The notes beneath the pieces are model-generated. The model searched no databases, had not been told where the DNA came from, and worked only from the letters and a program-made list of their open reading frames with translations. The position numbers and the translations under genes were made by a program. Positions 26,378-35,872 of a DNA stretch of 64,000 nt are shown one piece after another. Positions within the stretch are counted from its first letter, which is position 1, and each line of letters begins with the position of its first letter. The DNA comes from Streptomyces sp. CT34 (GTDB lineage: Bacteria > Actinomycetota > Actinomycetes > Streptomycetales > Streptomycetaceae). The stretch spans positions 3,467,014 through 3,531,013 of the forward strand of contig NZ_KN708638.1 of assembly GCF_000805335.1 (NCBI RefSeq), written 5' to 3'.

Positions 26378-27979
26378 ATGACTGATGAGACAACCGACGT
26401 ACTGATCGTGGGCGGCAGCATGGTGGGCCTGGCGCAGGCGCTGTTCTTGGCCGAGCAAGGTATCCGCCCGATTCTGGTGGAACGGCACTCTGAGGTGTCA
26501 GCACACCCCCGCGCCCAAGTTGCCAACCGCCGGACCATGGAAATCATGCGGGCGCTTGGCCTGGAGGAGGCGATCCGCGCTCGCGAGACGCCGCATGCGC
26601 AGTATGGCGAAATCCTGCAGGTCGACTCCCTCGTTGGTTCGGAACTCGGCTGGTTCGAAGGACTGTTCCGGAATGATCCCGATGATGTGGCGGTCACAGG
26701 CTCGACGCTGATCGGGCAGGACCGCCTGGAGCCGATCCTGCTGGAGCGTGCACGGGAACTCGGAGCGGAGATCCGCTTTTCCACGGAGCTGGTCTCCCAC
26801 GAGCAGGATGCCGAAGGTGTCACCGCAGTGCTGCGGAACCTCAAGGACGGCTCACAGCATGCCGTCCGAGCCCAGTACGTTGTGGCCGCCGACGGCTCCC
26901 GGGCCCAGATCCGCAAGGAATTGGGCATTGGCGCCCATGGGCAGGGCGTCTTCGGTCGCCAGATGAGCGTGATCTTCCGAGCGAATCTTGATCCATACGT
27001 CGCAGGCCGGAAGTTCTTTCTGTGCTTCGTCAACAACCCAGCGATCAAAGGTGTCCTGGGCAGGGCAGGCAGCTCGGAGTCCCATCGATGGGTACTGGCG
27101 CCCAGCCTGATGCCGGAGGAAAGCCACGAGGAGTACAGCACAGACGAATGTGTGGCGCTGGTTCGTGCTGCGGTTGGTGTGCCCGATCTGGCTGTCGAGG
27201 TGGAGTCCTCGACAAGTTGGGAAATCGCCGCATCAGTCGCTGACCGGTTCCGGTCCGGTCGGGTGCTGCTGGCTGGTGACTGCGCCCATGTCATGCCGCC
27301 CACGGGTGGTTTCGGCGGCAACATGGGAGTGCAGGATGCCCACAACCTGGCCTGGAAGTTGGCCTTGGTGCTCCGCGGGCAGGCCGGACCCGAACTGCTG
27401 GAAAGCTACGAAACGGAGCGGGTCCCGATTGCCGAGTTCACTGTGGAGCAGGGCATCATCCGTTACCTGCAACGCAATGGACTGGATCAGGATCGTGCAT
27501 CACACCACCAGCCGGAGACGACGGTACTGTTCGGCCACCTCTACCGGTCGAATGCGGTGCTTGCTGAACCAGGCCCCGACAGCCTCGCACCGGTCGAAGA
27601 CCCCGCTCTTCCCTCAGGACGCCCTGGCACCCGCGCTCCGCATCTGATGCTCTGCCCGGAGGGCCAAGTCGTTGCGCTACACGACCTGATGCGAGGCGGC
27701 TTCTGGCTTTTGGCCGGGCCGGACGGCGGGGCGTGGAAGCGAGCCGCCGACATCGTCCGCATCGATACTGGGCTCCCTCTCTCCTTCCACCTAGTCGGAT
27801 CGGCCGAGTCGTCCAAAACAGTCGAGAAGTTCACCACGCAGTATGGAATCGGGGCATCCGGTGCTGCGCTCATACGCCCTGATGGCTTTATTGCCTGGCG
27901 TACGGCGATCCTCCCGGATGACGCTGTCGAGGTCCTCACTAGCGTCTTCGACCGCTTGCTGTCACGCACGCACGATTAG
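26378..27979 (+). CDS. FAD-dependent aromatic monooxygenase (533 aa)
   Basis: A PHBH-fold class A hydroxylase: FAD motif LIVGGSMVGLAQALFLAEQG at the N-terminus, the DG motif VVAADGSRAQIRKELG (about residue 175), and the GD motif VLLAGDCAHVMPPTGGFGGN (about 295). The C-terminal thioredoxin-like domain is typical of PgaE/RdmE-type polyketide hydroxylases. The ATG at 26378 has GAAGGAGCGGG in front. It is divergent from the AsnB-like operon and convergent with the second hydroxylase. Expected to hydroxylate the polyketide core using NAD(P)H and O2. Confidence 0.92.
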   Translation: MTDETTDVLIVGGSMVGLAQALFLAEQGIRPILVERHSEVSAHPRAQVANRRTMEIMRALGLEEAIRARETPHAQYGEILQVDSLVGSELGWFEGLFRNDPDDVAVTGSTLIGQDRLEPILLERARELGAEIRFSTELVSHEQDAEGVTAVLRNLKDGSQHAVRAQYVVAADGSRAQIRKELGIGAHGQGVFGRQMSVIFRANLDPYVAGRKFFLCFVNNPAIKGVLGRAGSSESHRWVLAPSLMPEESHEEYSTDECVALVRAAVGVPDLAVEVESSTSWEIAASVADRFRSGRVLLAGDCAHVMPPTGGFGGNMGVQDAHNLAWKLALVLRGQAGPELLESYETERVPIAEFTVEQGIIRYLQRNGLDQDRASHHQPETTVLFGHLYRSNAVLAEPGPDSLAPVEDPALPSGRPGTRAPHLMLCPEGQVVALHDLMRGGFWLLAGPDGGAWKRAADIVRIDTGLPLSFHLVGSAESSKTVEKFTTQYGIGASGAALIRPDGFIAWRTAILPDDAVEVLTSVFDRLLSRTHD

Positions 27980-27994
27980 TCCCGCAGCAGCAGT

Positions 27995-28025
27995 GGGTCC
28001 CGGTTCATGTAGCGGACCGGGACCC
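27995..28025. terminator. Bidirectional terminator between convergent hydroxylase genes
   Basis: Perfect arms GGGTCCCGGT and ACCGGGACCC with an 11-base loop, between the ends of the two FAD monooxygenase genes. Confidence 0.8.
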
Positions 28026-28079
28026 ATGGCCTTTCTTGCCTTCCAGGAACAGGATGACCCGGCCCTGGAAGGAGTTCGA

Positions 28080-29678
28080 TTAGTCGTGGGCCAGTATCCT
28101 GCGGATTGCCTCGGTCAACGCCAGCCCGTGCTCGCCTCCGGTCCGCCAGCACACGAATCCGTCCGGCCGGACTAGCACCGCCCCCCCCTCTGGCAAACCG
28201 TAGCGCCGGCGGAACTCTCCGTCCTGGTCATTGAACCGTGCACCAGGGCCGATCACATGTACTTCCAGAGGCGGGAGGCCAAGCCGCGCCGCAGAACTGG
28301 CCATCGCCTCAGCCCACGGACCCGCCGTGGAGTCGGCGAGTAGAGTGAAGCCCTTTCCGAACAGGTCGATCGTGGTCAGTTGGCCATCCGGGCCATCGAT
28401 GACCACGTGGGGTGCACGCGCTCCTGGCTGAGCGCTCGGCTGCTCAGCATCCTCGAAAATCCCCGTGGGCTTTACGCCTTCCTGGATGAAGGCACCGGCC
28501 TGGTAACGGTAGCCGAACGTCACGGTTGCCTCATCCAGTAGCTCGGAGGCTACTTCCTCGAATTCCTTGCCTTGACGCACCGCGAAACGGAGCATTGCCT
28601 GCTTAACGGTCTGCTCCGCTATGGGACGCCGCTCGGCGTCATAGCTGTCCAGCAGCCCCGGCCCCGCAGCGCCTGACAGCACCATGGAAAGCTTCCAGGC
28701 AAGGTTGTAGGCGTCCTGAACTCCCGTGCTCGCGCCGAAAGCCCCTGTGGGTGGCATCACGTGCGCGGCGTCACCGGCGATGAAAACCCGGCGGGTGACG
28801 AATGCATCCGCGACCCTCGCGGAGATGTCCCAGGCCGGCAGGTCGGTGGACTCGACCTTCACTGGCAAGTCGGGCACGCCGACCGCAGCCCGGATCACTG
28901 AGGCACACCGCTCTTCGGTGAAGTCCTCTGCCCGCTCTCCCTTGTCCGGGAAGAACGACACGTTGATGACCCACCGCCGATCGTTGTCGATGGGGATGAT
29001 CGTTCCGCGCACTTCGGGGTTATTGACGTATGCCGCAATGATCCGTCGCCCGCGCAGAGCCTGCTCGAGATCGGCTTCGAAAAAGATGCTGACTAGGTTG
29101 GTGAGAGTGCCGCGGCCGTGGGCACCGATGCCGACCATCTCACGTACGGGGCTGCGACTACCGTCCGCGGCGATCACGTACTCCGCATAAATTTCTACGG
29201 TGTCGCCAGTGGTGAGGTCCCTCGTACGCACCAGCACGCCGTCGGAGGTCTCGGTAATTTCCTCGGCTCGGGTGTTGAAGCGCACGTCCGCGCCGACTTC
29301 GACCGCCCGGGTCCGCAGGATGGGCTCCAGCTGGTTCTGATCGATCAGGGTCCACTGGGTGGGGCTGATACGGCTGATGTCCTCAGGCGATGCGTTGGGC
29401 ATCCGCACGCGCTCCTGGCCAGCGAGCGACTCGACATGAATCAGCTCGCTGTTGCCGGAAATGGGCGAACGCCCGGCACGCACCCTCTCCTCCATCCCAA
29501 CCGCGCGGAAGAGCTCCATGGTTCGCGGGTTGATGGCACGTGCCTTGGGGTGAGTGGAGGTGTCCGGATGCCGCTCCACCAGCATGCTCCGCACCCCGTG
29601 CTCCGCTAGGAAGACGGCGGCGGAGAGCCCGGTGAGGCCCCCACCGACGATCAGTACCGGCACCTTGTGCTGTGTCAT
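28080..29678 (-). CDS. FAD-dependent aromatic monooxygenase (532 aa)
   Basis: Second class A polyketide hydroxylase. Motifs: VLIVGGGLTGLSAAVFLAEHG, the DG motif VIAADGSRSPVREMVG, and the GD motif IAGDAAHVMPPTGAFGAST. The ATG at 29678 follows GAGGAGAAGGTC; the longer upstream frame is not used. It is about as long as the convergent hydroxylase but only partly similar, so the two probably act at different positions. A four-repeat SARP array lies about 100-140 bp upstream. Confidence 0.92.
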   Translation of the reverse strand: MTQHKVPVLIVGGGLTGLSAAVFLAEHGVRSMLVERHPDTSTHPKARAINPRTMELFRAVGMEERVRAGRSPISGNSELIHVESLAGQERVRMPNASPEDISRISPTQWTLIDQNQLEPILRTRAVEVGADVRFNTRAEEITETSDGVLVRTRDLTTGDTVEIYAEYVIAADGSRSPVREMVGIGAHGRGTLTNLVSIFFEADLEQALRGRRIIAAYVNNPEVRGTIIPIDNDRRWVINVSFFPDKGERAEDFTEERCASVIRAAVGVPDLPVKVESTDLPAWDISARVADAFVTRRVFIAGDAAHVMPPTGAFGASTGVQDAYNLAWKLSMVLSGAAGPGLLDSYDAERRPIAEQTVKQAMLRFAVRQGKEFEEVASELLDEATVTFGYRYQAGAFIQEGVKPTGIFEDAEQPSAQPGARAPHVVIDGPDGQLTTIDLFGKGFTLLADSTAGPWAEAMASSAARLGLPPLEVHVIGPGARFNDQDGEFRRRYGLPEGGAVLVRPDGFVCWRTGGEHGLALTEAIRRILAHD

Positions 29679-29778
29679 GACCTTCTCCTCAGGTTCGTGA
29701 TCCCCTGCCCTTCCGGATATGCCGTCTGGCTTGCACCAGTGCACAGCGGGGGTCCTTCCCGAGCCTCTCCGGTGGGTT

Positions 29779-29816
29779 TCAAGCAGGGCTCTAACAGGGC
29801 TCGAAGAACGCTGAAG
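29779..29816 (-). promoter_or_regulatory. SARP binding array of the second hydroxylase
   Basis: Four direct repeats exactly 11 bp apart: TCAAG (29779), TCTAA (29790), TCGAA (29801), TGAAG (29812), each set in a gCTCnAA-like context. This is the clearest SARP-type site in the window and ties the tailoring block to the activator at 10.3-12.2 kb. Confidence 0.7.
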
Positions 29817-29846
29817 TCACACCGATGCCACATGGAGAACCCACAA

Positions 29847-29879
29847 GGGCCGCCTACCGGCGGCATCGGCAGGCGGCCC
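29847..29879 (-). terminator. Hairpin terminator behind the multicopper oxidase
   Basis: Arms GGGCCGCCT (29847-29855) and AGGCGGCCC (29871-29879) with a 15-base loop, downstream of the multicopper oxidase gene on the minus strand. Confidence 0.65.
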
Positions 29880-30056
29880 CTTGGGACAGAGCGCTTTCGC
29901 GCTGCTGTCAGTGGCCCACCGCGTTCGGGGGATGTTGCGGTCGGCCACGTCGAGAGATGGCCGTGGTCAAGTGCATCGGGCCCGACCGCCCGGTATGCAC
30001 GGCTCCGCTGAGCCGCCTAGCGGGTAGTGACCCCGGCGCATCACGAATGAACGGGT

Positions 30057-31625
30057 TCAGATGACCTGGAAGTTCGCCATCATGGCCATGTCTTCGTGTT
30101 CGAGGTTGTGGCAGTGGAGCATGTACCGACCGCGGTAGCCGTCGAAGCGTGCCAACACTTCCACCACCTCCCAGGGGCGAACGTCCACGGTGTCCTTCCA
30201 CCCCGCGTCCGCTGGCTGGGGAGGGCGGCCGTCCCTCGACAGCACCTGCAAGCGAGCAAGATGCACATGCACCGGGTGGTGGAAGTCGCTGGTGAGGCGC
30301 CACCGCTCCACCGTTCCCAGCTTGGGGGTGGCCCAGCTTTCCGACGGGGTGAACGGTCGCCCGTTGATGGTCCACATGCCGTCAGCATTCATCCGGAAAT
30401 CGAAGCGCCGCGTCGTCGCCACTTCGTTCGGTTGCAGCCGCTCCAACTGCACGAGCCTGGTCGGAATCGGCACAAAATCCTTGGCACGACGGGTGACCCG
30501 GAAGCGCAACACCTGCCCCATGGCGCCAGAGGCAAGCGTATTCACCATTGTGACCTCGGCCCCGGGAGCGAGGTGGGAGAAATCGACCACAAACTCGAAG
30601 CGCTCGGCCGGAGTAACGGTGATCGACTCAAGGGCCTGCGGTCTCGCCAGCAATCCCAAGTCCGAGGCCACCTGAACCAGCGGCAGACCGCGATCGTCGG
30701 AAGTGCGAAGTGCGAGTCGGTATCGTCGGGCGTTTGAAGCGTTGAGAACACGCAGCCGATAGGTGGCCGCTGTCACCTCCACAATGGGCCACGGGGCGCC
30801 GTTGACTAGCTGGACGTCGCCCAAGACTCCATCCGTGTAACCAGGCTCTACCCCTGGTGTGCGACTGAGGGTCGAGTCCAGAGACGGATAGCGGAACGAA
30901 CCATCGGCCTCAAAGGAGCGGTCGCAGAGCATCAACGGAATATCGCGGTCCCCCCGTGGCAACTGGACAGCGCCCTCGATGTCGTCCTGCACGAGGAAAA
31001 AGCCCGCCAGGCCGCGCCAGATTTGAGGGCCGGTGAAGTCCATACGGTGGTCGTGATACCAGAGTGTCGCGGCCTGCTGATTCATCGGATAGGTGTAAGT
31101 CCGCTCGCCTAGCACGGACATTCCCCCAGCCTCCCCGGCCATACCCGGCATCGCCCCTGGCCCCTTCGGCCCACCATGGACCGGGCGGAGGAGGTCGGTC
31201 GGGTAACCGTCGGACCCAGGGGGTGTGACGCCGCCGTGCAGATGCGTGCTCGTCGGTACCGGCAGAGTGTTCACCACGGTCAGCTTGGCGGTGCGGCCGG
31301 CCCGTGCTGTGAAGGTCGGACCGGGAAAGGTACCGTCGTAGCCCCAGACAGTGGTACGGGTCCCTGGCAGAATCTCGACCTCAGCCGCCCGCTGGACCAC
31401 TCGGTACTCGTCCGCCCCATTCGCGATCCGCACCGGGACCGCAGTCCGAGGCAGCGGCAACGGAACCTGAAACGGCTGAGGCAGAGGCAGCCTTGAGGTC
31501 AGCACCGCCCCTGTAGGGCCGTCAGGTCGCGAGCCGAGCCGCCTGGCTGTCAGAGCGCCAAGCCCGACTGTGGCAGTCGCCACCGAGGCCGCGCCCAGAA
31601 AGCCACGGCGTGACAGTCGATTCAC
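30057..31625 (-). CDS. Secreted multicopper oxidase, laccase-like (522 aa)
   Basis: The twin-arginine signal RLSRRGFLGAASVATATVGLGAL at the N-terminus indicates Tat export. The four copper-binding blocks are present: STHLHGG, WYHDHRMDFTGPQIWRGLAGFF, HHPVHVHLARLQVLS and HCHNLEHEDMAMM; the last supplies the type 1 Cys and Met. This is a CotA/phenol-oxidase-like three-domain enzyme. In this cluster it could oxidise or couple the phenolic product outside the cell, or may be a bystander for copper homeostasis. It is coupled by ATGA to the membrane protein gene upstream. Confidence 0.9.
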   Translation of the reverse strand: MNRLSRRGFLGAASVATATVGLGALTARRLGSRPDGPTGAVLTSRLPLPQPFQVPLPLPRTAVPVRIANGADEYRVVQRAAEVEILPGTRTTVWGYDGTFPGPTFTARAGRTAKLTVVNTLPVPTSTHLHGGVTPPGSDGYPTDLLRPVHGGPKGPGAMPGMAGEAGGMSVLGERTYTYPMNQQAATLWYHDHRMDFTGPQIWRGLAGFFLVQDDIEGAVQLPRGDRDIPLMLCDRSFEADGSFRYPSLDSTLSRTPGVEPGYTDGVLGDVQLVNGAPWPIVEVTAATYRLRVLNASNARRYRLALRTSDDRGLPLVQVASDLGLLARPQALESITVTPAERFEFVVDFSHLAPGAEVTMVNTLASGAMGQVLRFRVTRRAKDFVPIPTRLVQLERLQPNEVATTRRFDFRMNADGMWTINGRPFTPSESWATPKLGTVERWRLTSDFHHPVHVHLARLQVLSRDGRPPQPADAGWKDTVDVRPWEVVEVLARFDGYRGRYMLHCHNLEHEDMAMMANFQVI

Positions 31626-32089
31626 TGTCCGACCTCCCCACTGCGGCCTGTGCGGACCCTAAAGGTCCACACGGCGAACACGATGGCGCAGCCGAAGATC
31701 GCAGTACCGAGTGGGATGTGGTAGAGCAAGTTGCGGTCATGGCCAAGAGCCATCTGCAGCCCAGTCAGTACCAACAGAAGAACCGTTGTGACTGCCGGCC
31801 ACGCCGAGGTGAGACGTGAGCGCCACACTCCAAAAGCGACTACTATCTCGATCAGACATACAACACCGAGTACCTGAGCGGTGGCGTTGTGGATTTGGAG
31901 AAGCTCGACATTGCCGGTGACGAAATCACCAGCCAAGATCGCCTGCAACAGCACCCCGGCAGCAAACAGCAGGGCAGTGGCCCGCAGGAGGACCAGGAAT
32001 AATCGCGGCCAATGGATGCTGGCACCCGGATACTCTTCCTGTGAGCTCGCCGCCGAGTCGTGATGAACGGCGTCCGAAGTAGGATTCAT
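31622..32089 (-). CDS. Four-helix membrane protein (155 aa)
   Basis: About four hydrophobic helices (LFLVLLRATALLFAAGVLLQAI; AQVLGVVCLIEIVVAFGVW; WPAVTTVLLLVLTGLQMALG; IPLGTAIFGCAIVFAVWTF) with His residues in the helices or loops (QIHNATAQ, GHDRNLLYH), a layout like small heme- or copper-related membrane proteins. The stop overlaps the start of the multicopper oxidase, so it may deliver electrons or copper or anchor the enzyme. No firm family. Confidence 0.6.
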   Translation of the reverse strand: MNPTSDAVHHDSAASSQEEYPGASIHWPRLFLVLLRATALLFAAGVLLQAILAGDFVTGNVELLQIHNATAQVLGVVCLIEIVVAFGVWRSRLTSAWPAVTTVLLLVLTGLQMALGHDRNLLYHIPLGTAIFGCAIVFAVWTFRVRTGRSGEVGQ

Positions 32090-32341
32090 GGTATCTCCAC
32101 GCGGCTTGGCCGAACCTCGGCCGACAGTTCGGCAGTAAGGGAAGTGAGTTTCACATGAAGCGCTCCAGTGGGGCGCTCAATCGACGCGGCCACTGGTGCT
32201 CGATAGCTTCGAGGCTGACCTCCTGGTTTGCAGTTCTCAGCCTCAGCAACGCCACACCCAGACACGCCCTCTAAACCGACGAGCAGGGGCTGTTCCCAGG
32301 GCACGCCGCCCACAGTGCATTCAGAGAACTTTCCAAGGTGG

Positions 32342-33025
32342 TCAGATCACACCGCGCCAGATCCTGGCAATGAGATCTTGGTACTCAGCCCGCCACTCGG
32401 GAAGTACTTGGTTCATGTGAGCTTGGAAGTGCGGCGGGAGTCCCGCGACCACAGCCTTGCTTACCTCGGAAGGGACGCCTTCCTCGGACCACGTCACTAC
32501 CAGCCACATCGGCGGCTCGTCGAGATCCTCCTTGTCATTCTCCCCTTCTCCCGGCGCCAGTTCGCTCGGTTCGATACGCTCGACCAGGGTCGGCACGATA
32601 TGCCTCTCCTCCAGATCGAGGTGGCGCCCTAGGGACACCGCAAACTCCGCGCTGGCCGTCCGCGCCGAGGAGATCGCCGCAGGCGTCGACAGATTTTCCA
32701 TGTGCTCACTGACCGCGGCCATTTGGGCGTCGAGTGCTTCATGCTCAAGCTCAATCTCCTTGAGCACTGGAGCGAGTTCCGCTGCTCGTGAGAGCACCAG
32801 CGGGAAGAGAACGTTGTCTTCGTTCTCACTGTGGTCAGTCAGCACCCAGCAGAAGAGCCGCCAGTGCTCGGCTAGCAGAGCCGCTTGCTGGACGTCCAGC
32901 GGATCGAGAATGTCAAGCGCCTTCGGGAAACGCCCCAGCTCTCGCCGAAGTGCGTGGTGGATCATCAAGAACATCGTGGCTGCGGTCGCGTTCCCACGGC
33001 CATCGAGCTGAAAGTCATTCTCCAT
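32342..33025 (-). CDS. Hemerythrin-like HHE-domain protein (227 aa)
   Basis: A four-helix bundle with diiron ligands spread as in HHE proteins: IHHALRRELG (about residue 23), WVLTDHSENEDNVLFP (about 64-75), LEHEALDAQM and LGRHLDLEERHIVPTLVE. The remaining C-terminal third is a variable helical tail. It may sense or store O2, relevant to a cluster full of oxygenases, or serve in general stress. Confidence 0.8.
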   Translation of the reverse strand: MENDFQLDGRGNATAATMFLMIHHALRRELGRFPKALDILDPLDVQQAALLAEHWRLFCWVLTDHSENEDNVLFPLVLSRAAELAPVLKEIELEHEALDAQMAAVSEHMENLSTPAAISSARTASAEFAVSLGRHLDLEERHIVPTLVERIEPSELAPGEGENDKEDLDEPPMWLVVTWSEEGVPSEVSKAVVAGLPPHFQAHMNQVLPEWRAEYQDLIARIWRGVI

Positions 33026-33101
33026 GTTGTTCTCCTATGGCTGTGCGAGTAGATGGTTAGGGGGCAAGTCGCGACGGGTAGCCGCTGCACCTATGCAATA
33101 G

Positions 33102-33136
33102 GCAGTCGGTTCTCCGGCAGAGGACCGACGGACTGC
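33102..33136 (-). terminator. Possible hairpin terminator behind the exporter
   Basis: Imperfect inverted repeat GCAGTCGGT ... ACCGACGGACTGC at the end of the MFS gene. The arms have a bulge, so confidence is low. Confidence 0.35.
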
Positions 33137-33138
33137 TG

Positions 33139-34680
33139 TTAAGATCCCCAGCTCCGCTCTTGGACCACGAGGTCCTTCACGAAGAGAGCAGCGACGATGG
33201 CTACGACCGCGATGAGGGCAGCAGTGAGGAAGACCGGGCTTAGTGAGTGCGCATATGCCTGGGCCAGCCCTTCGCGCACAACCTCCGGCAGCCCCGTGGA
33301 CACGGTCGTGTTCCCCTCACCCAGCCCGCGTGGTGCGCCCCCGGGTACGTACCTGGCGATCTCATGGCGCAGCCGGCTGTTAAGGATGGTGGCGAAAACC
33401 GAGACCCCGAAGGATGCACCGAGCATCCGACTGAAAGTCACTGTTGAGGTCGCTGCGCCCATATCGCGTCCCGGGGCAGTGTTCTGCACAGCGGTGATGA
33501 CGACCTGCTGAGATAGACCGGAACCTATGCCCAAGAGAAACATGTAGAGACCTGACACGACACGGCTCGTGTCCACGGTCATGGTGGACAGCAGATAGCA
33601 CGAGGCACTCAGGACCAGCATGCTGGCGGGCAGAAACCACTTGTATCGGCCGGTCTTGGAGACGACGCGTCCGACCAATGAGGAAGTCAGCATAAGCCCC
33701 AGCATCATGGGCAGCAGCAGCAGGCCGGAGTTGGTTGCTGTGACACCGGAGACCATCTGCAGGAACAGCGGAAGGAAGAAGACCAAGCCGAAGCTACTGA
33801 GGCCTGCAGTGAAGGCGAGTGCATTGCTCAGTACGAATGTGGAGTCTCGGAACAGTCTGAGCGGGATCACCGCCTCGCTCGCGGACCGCTCAACGGCGAC
33901 CCAACCGACAAGCAAGATCAGGCCAGCAACGGCGAGGCCGATGATGATGTTGGAGTCCCATGCGTATCGTGAGCCAGCCCAGTTGGTAATCAGCACGAGA
34001 CAGACAAGGGTGCCGGTCAGCAACAACATGCCCATGTAGTCAATGGTCGGCCGCTCCGCACGCCTAGAAACCTTGAGGAATACGCCGACCAGGAGTAGAG
34101 CGATCGCGCCAATGGGCAGGTTCACATAAAAGACCCACCGCCAGGTCAGGTGGTCGGTGAAGAATCCGCCCGCCATCGGCCCAGCAACGGCGGACAGAGC
34201 GAACACGGCAGTCGAGTACCCCTGGTATTTGGGCAGTTCACGGCGATCGAACAGGTCGAAGGCCAATGCGAATACGGCGGCCATCACACCTCCAGCGCCA
34301 ATACCCTGGAGAATTCGGAAGGCGATCAGCTGGTCCATGCTCTGCGCGAGGCCGCATGTCGCCGATCCTGCGAGGAAGAGCACTACGGAGACCATGAAGA
34401 CGAGCTTGCGTCCCAGCAGGTCTCCCAGCTTTCCGCCCAGCACGGTCGCCACGCTCGAGGCAAGGATGTACACCGTGCTGACCCAGCCGATGTGGTCGAT
34501 GCCGCCGAGATCTCTGACGATGGTTGGGAGCGAGGTGGCCACGATGGTCGTATCCAAGGTGGCCATCAACATCGCGAACAGCAGGCCGAAGTAGACGATC
34601 ACCGCGTTCCGGTGGCTCATGAGTCCGGGTTTCTGCGGCGCTTCTGCGTCTGAGTCCGACGTCTTCGGTTCGGCGGACAT
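33139..34680 (-). CDS. DHA2-family (EmrB/QacA-type) MFS drug exporter (513 aa)
   Basis: About 14 hydrophobic helices. Motif C-like and A-like segments are visible: LMATLDTTIVATSLPTI in helix 1, GGKLGDLLGRKLVF (motif A), and GPMAGGFFTDHLTWRWVFYVNLPIG in helix 5. The start at 34680 has GAAGGAGCTGTG ahead. It is divergent from a MarR-family gene with a palindrome in between. Likely the self-resistance and export pump of the polyketide cluster. Confidence 0.9.
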   Translation of the reverse strand: MSAEPKTSDSDAEAPQKPGLMSHRNAVIVYFGLLFAMLMATLDTTIVATSLPTIVRDLGGIDHIGWVSTVYILASSVATVLGGKLGDLLGRKLVFMVSVVLFLAGSATCGLAQSMDQLIAFRILQGIGAGGVMAAVFALAFDLFDRRELPKYQGYSTAVFALSAVAGPMAGGFFTDHLTWRWVFYVNLPIGAIALLLVGVFLKVSRRAERPTIDYMGMLLLTGTLVCLVLITNWAGSRYAWDSNIIIGLAVAGLILLVGWVAVERSASEAVIPLRLFRDSTFVLSNALAFTAGLSSFGLVFFLPLFLQMVSGVTATNSGLLLLPMMLGLMLTSSLVGRVVSKTGRYKWFLPASMLVLSASCYLLSTMTVDTSRVVSGLYMFLLGIGSGLSQQVVITAVQNTAPGRDMGAATSTVTFSRMLGASFGVSVFATILNSRLRHEIARYVPGGAPRGLGEGNTTVSTGLPEVVREGLAQAYAHSLSPVFLTAALIAVVAIVAALFVKDLVVQERSWGS

Positions 34681-34730
34681 CACAGCTCCTTCAGGGTTGG
34701 TCCGCTGCCAACTGGACACACTGCCCAGCG

Positions 34731-34740
34731 CACATATGTG
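34731..34740. promoter_or_regulatory. Palindrome in the MarR-MFS divergent promoter
   Basis: CACATATGTG is a perfect 10-bp palindrome between the MFS start (34680) and the MarR start (34801), a fitting place for a MarR operator. A second ATATG core occurs at about 34766. Short, so tentative. Confidence 0.35.
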
Positions 34741-34800
34741 TGAAGTTCCATTAGATGCGCTGAGCATATGACTGCTTCAGGCAGGTGTCAACGAGCTAAC

Positions 34801-35346
34801 ATGTCGAGCATGAACAGATCTCCGGACAACGACTCCACGGGCCCCGCGCTCGCTGCGATCGAGCGGGCAATGATCCGGATTCGTCGCAGCCAGACAAGAA
34901 GGACTCTCGGCAAGATCGTGGGCGAGCGACTCGGCCGCCCTTTCGATCCATCGCACGGCTTCGTGGTCGACGCCCTCGAGGAGGAGGCGGACTATCCAGG
35001 GCAGCAGGTCACCGTCGGATTGGTCGCCGAACGCCTCTCCGTCGACCCTTCACGCGCTAGTCGCCTGGTCGCGGCGGCCGTCGAAGCTGGCTACGTCAGG
35101 CGAGTCGCCTCCCAGACCGACAGTCGGCGCATCTGCCTGGAACTCAGCGCCCAAGGCCAAGAGCTCGCGGAGCTGGCACACCAGGTACGCCAGGACTACT
35201 TCGGTGCCCTGACCGACGATTGGACGGACGCAGAGCGTGACGAATTCGCTCGATTGCTCACGAAGTTCACCAGCGGTCTCGCCGGAAAGTCCAGTTCCCC
35301 CAATGCGCAGGAGAGCCGACTGGCAAGTGCGCCCCGGCGGACATAG
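34801..35346 (+). CDS. MarR-family regulator (181 aa)
   Basis: Winged helix: VTVGLVAERLSVDPSRASRLVAAAVEAGYVRRVASQTDSRRICLELSAQGQEL, with the wing typical of MarR (V-x-R-x-x-S-Q-T-D-S-R-R). Its start lies among closely spaced ATG codons (34801 preferred). Divergent from the DHA2 pump, so probably its repressor, perhaps released by the polyketide product. Confidence 0.85.
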   Translation: MSSMNRSPDNDSTGPALAAIERAMIRIRRSQTRRTLGKIVGERLGRPFDPSHGFVVDALEEEADYPGQQVTVGLVAERLSVDPSRASRLVAAAVEAGYVRRVASQTDSRRICLELSAQGQELAELAHQVRQDYFGALTDDWTDAERDEFARLLTKFTSGLAGKSSSPNAQESRLASAPRRT

Positions 35347-35872
35347 CGATCATCCAAGGCATCGCTGATGGCACCTCCCGCCTGTACTGAACAGGCCGCA
35401 CACGGCGGGTAGATGCAAACCCCTCACGCGCCCTTCGCCTATGCGACCCACCTTCGGCGGGCCTGGCGCTCGCACCTCGACGACAGCCGAACCTGGACCC
35501 CTGACGGCGCGTGAGTCCTGATATTTGTTGCAACACCCTTGATAATGCTGCGCATTGATGGCTCGGCCAGGACGAAGTACTGGCGGCTTCTGACCGAGCA
35601 GGGCTATGTCCCAAGACTCTGGTCAGGGACAACGAGGCTGGCGACGGCTGGGGTTGGCAAGGTCCGAGCTTGCCGCATCCGCCGGTTTGCCATCCGCTGA
35701 GATGTTCTTGTGCCGGCACCGCGATCTGGAAACACGCGCGCCCCTACCGAATCCGGGGCGGTTCGCCAGGATCCGCGCCACGAAAAACAGAGCACGAGTC
35801 AGCGGACTGTGCTGCAGGTAGCCCAGGTGGGGTCGACGCTCGGCTCGCCAGCTTGACTCGCCTGATGGAGCG
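35347..35872. other. Intergenic region without a convincing gene
   Basis: About 525 bases between two MarR-type genes. Short open frames such as LRIDGSARTKYWRLLTEQG look like coding scraps, but none has a start or a recognised domain. Confidence 0.35.

Noticed and set aside
26248..27345. Minus-strand frame of 365 codons
   Set aside because: Antisense shadow of the FAD monooxygenase, with Ser/Arg-rich translation.
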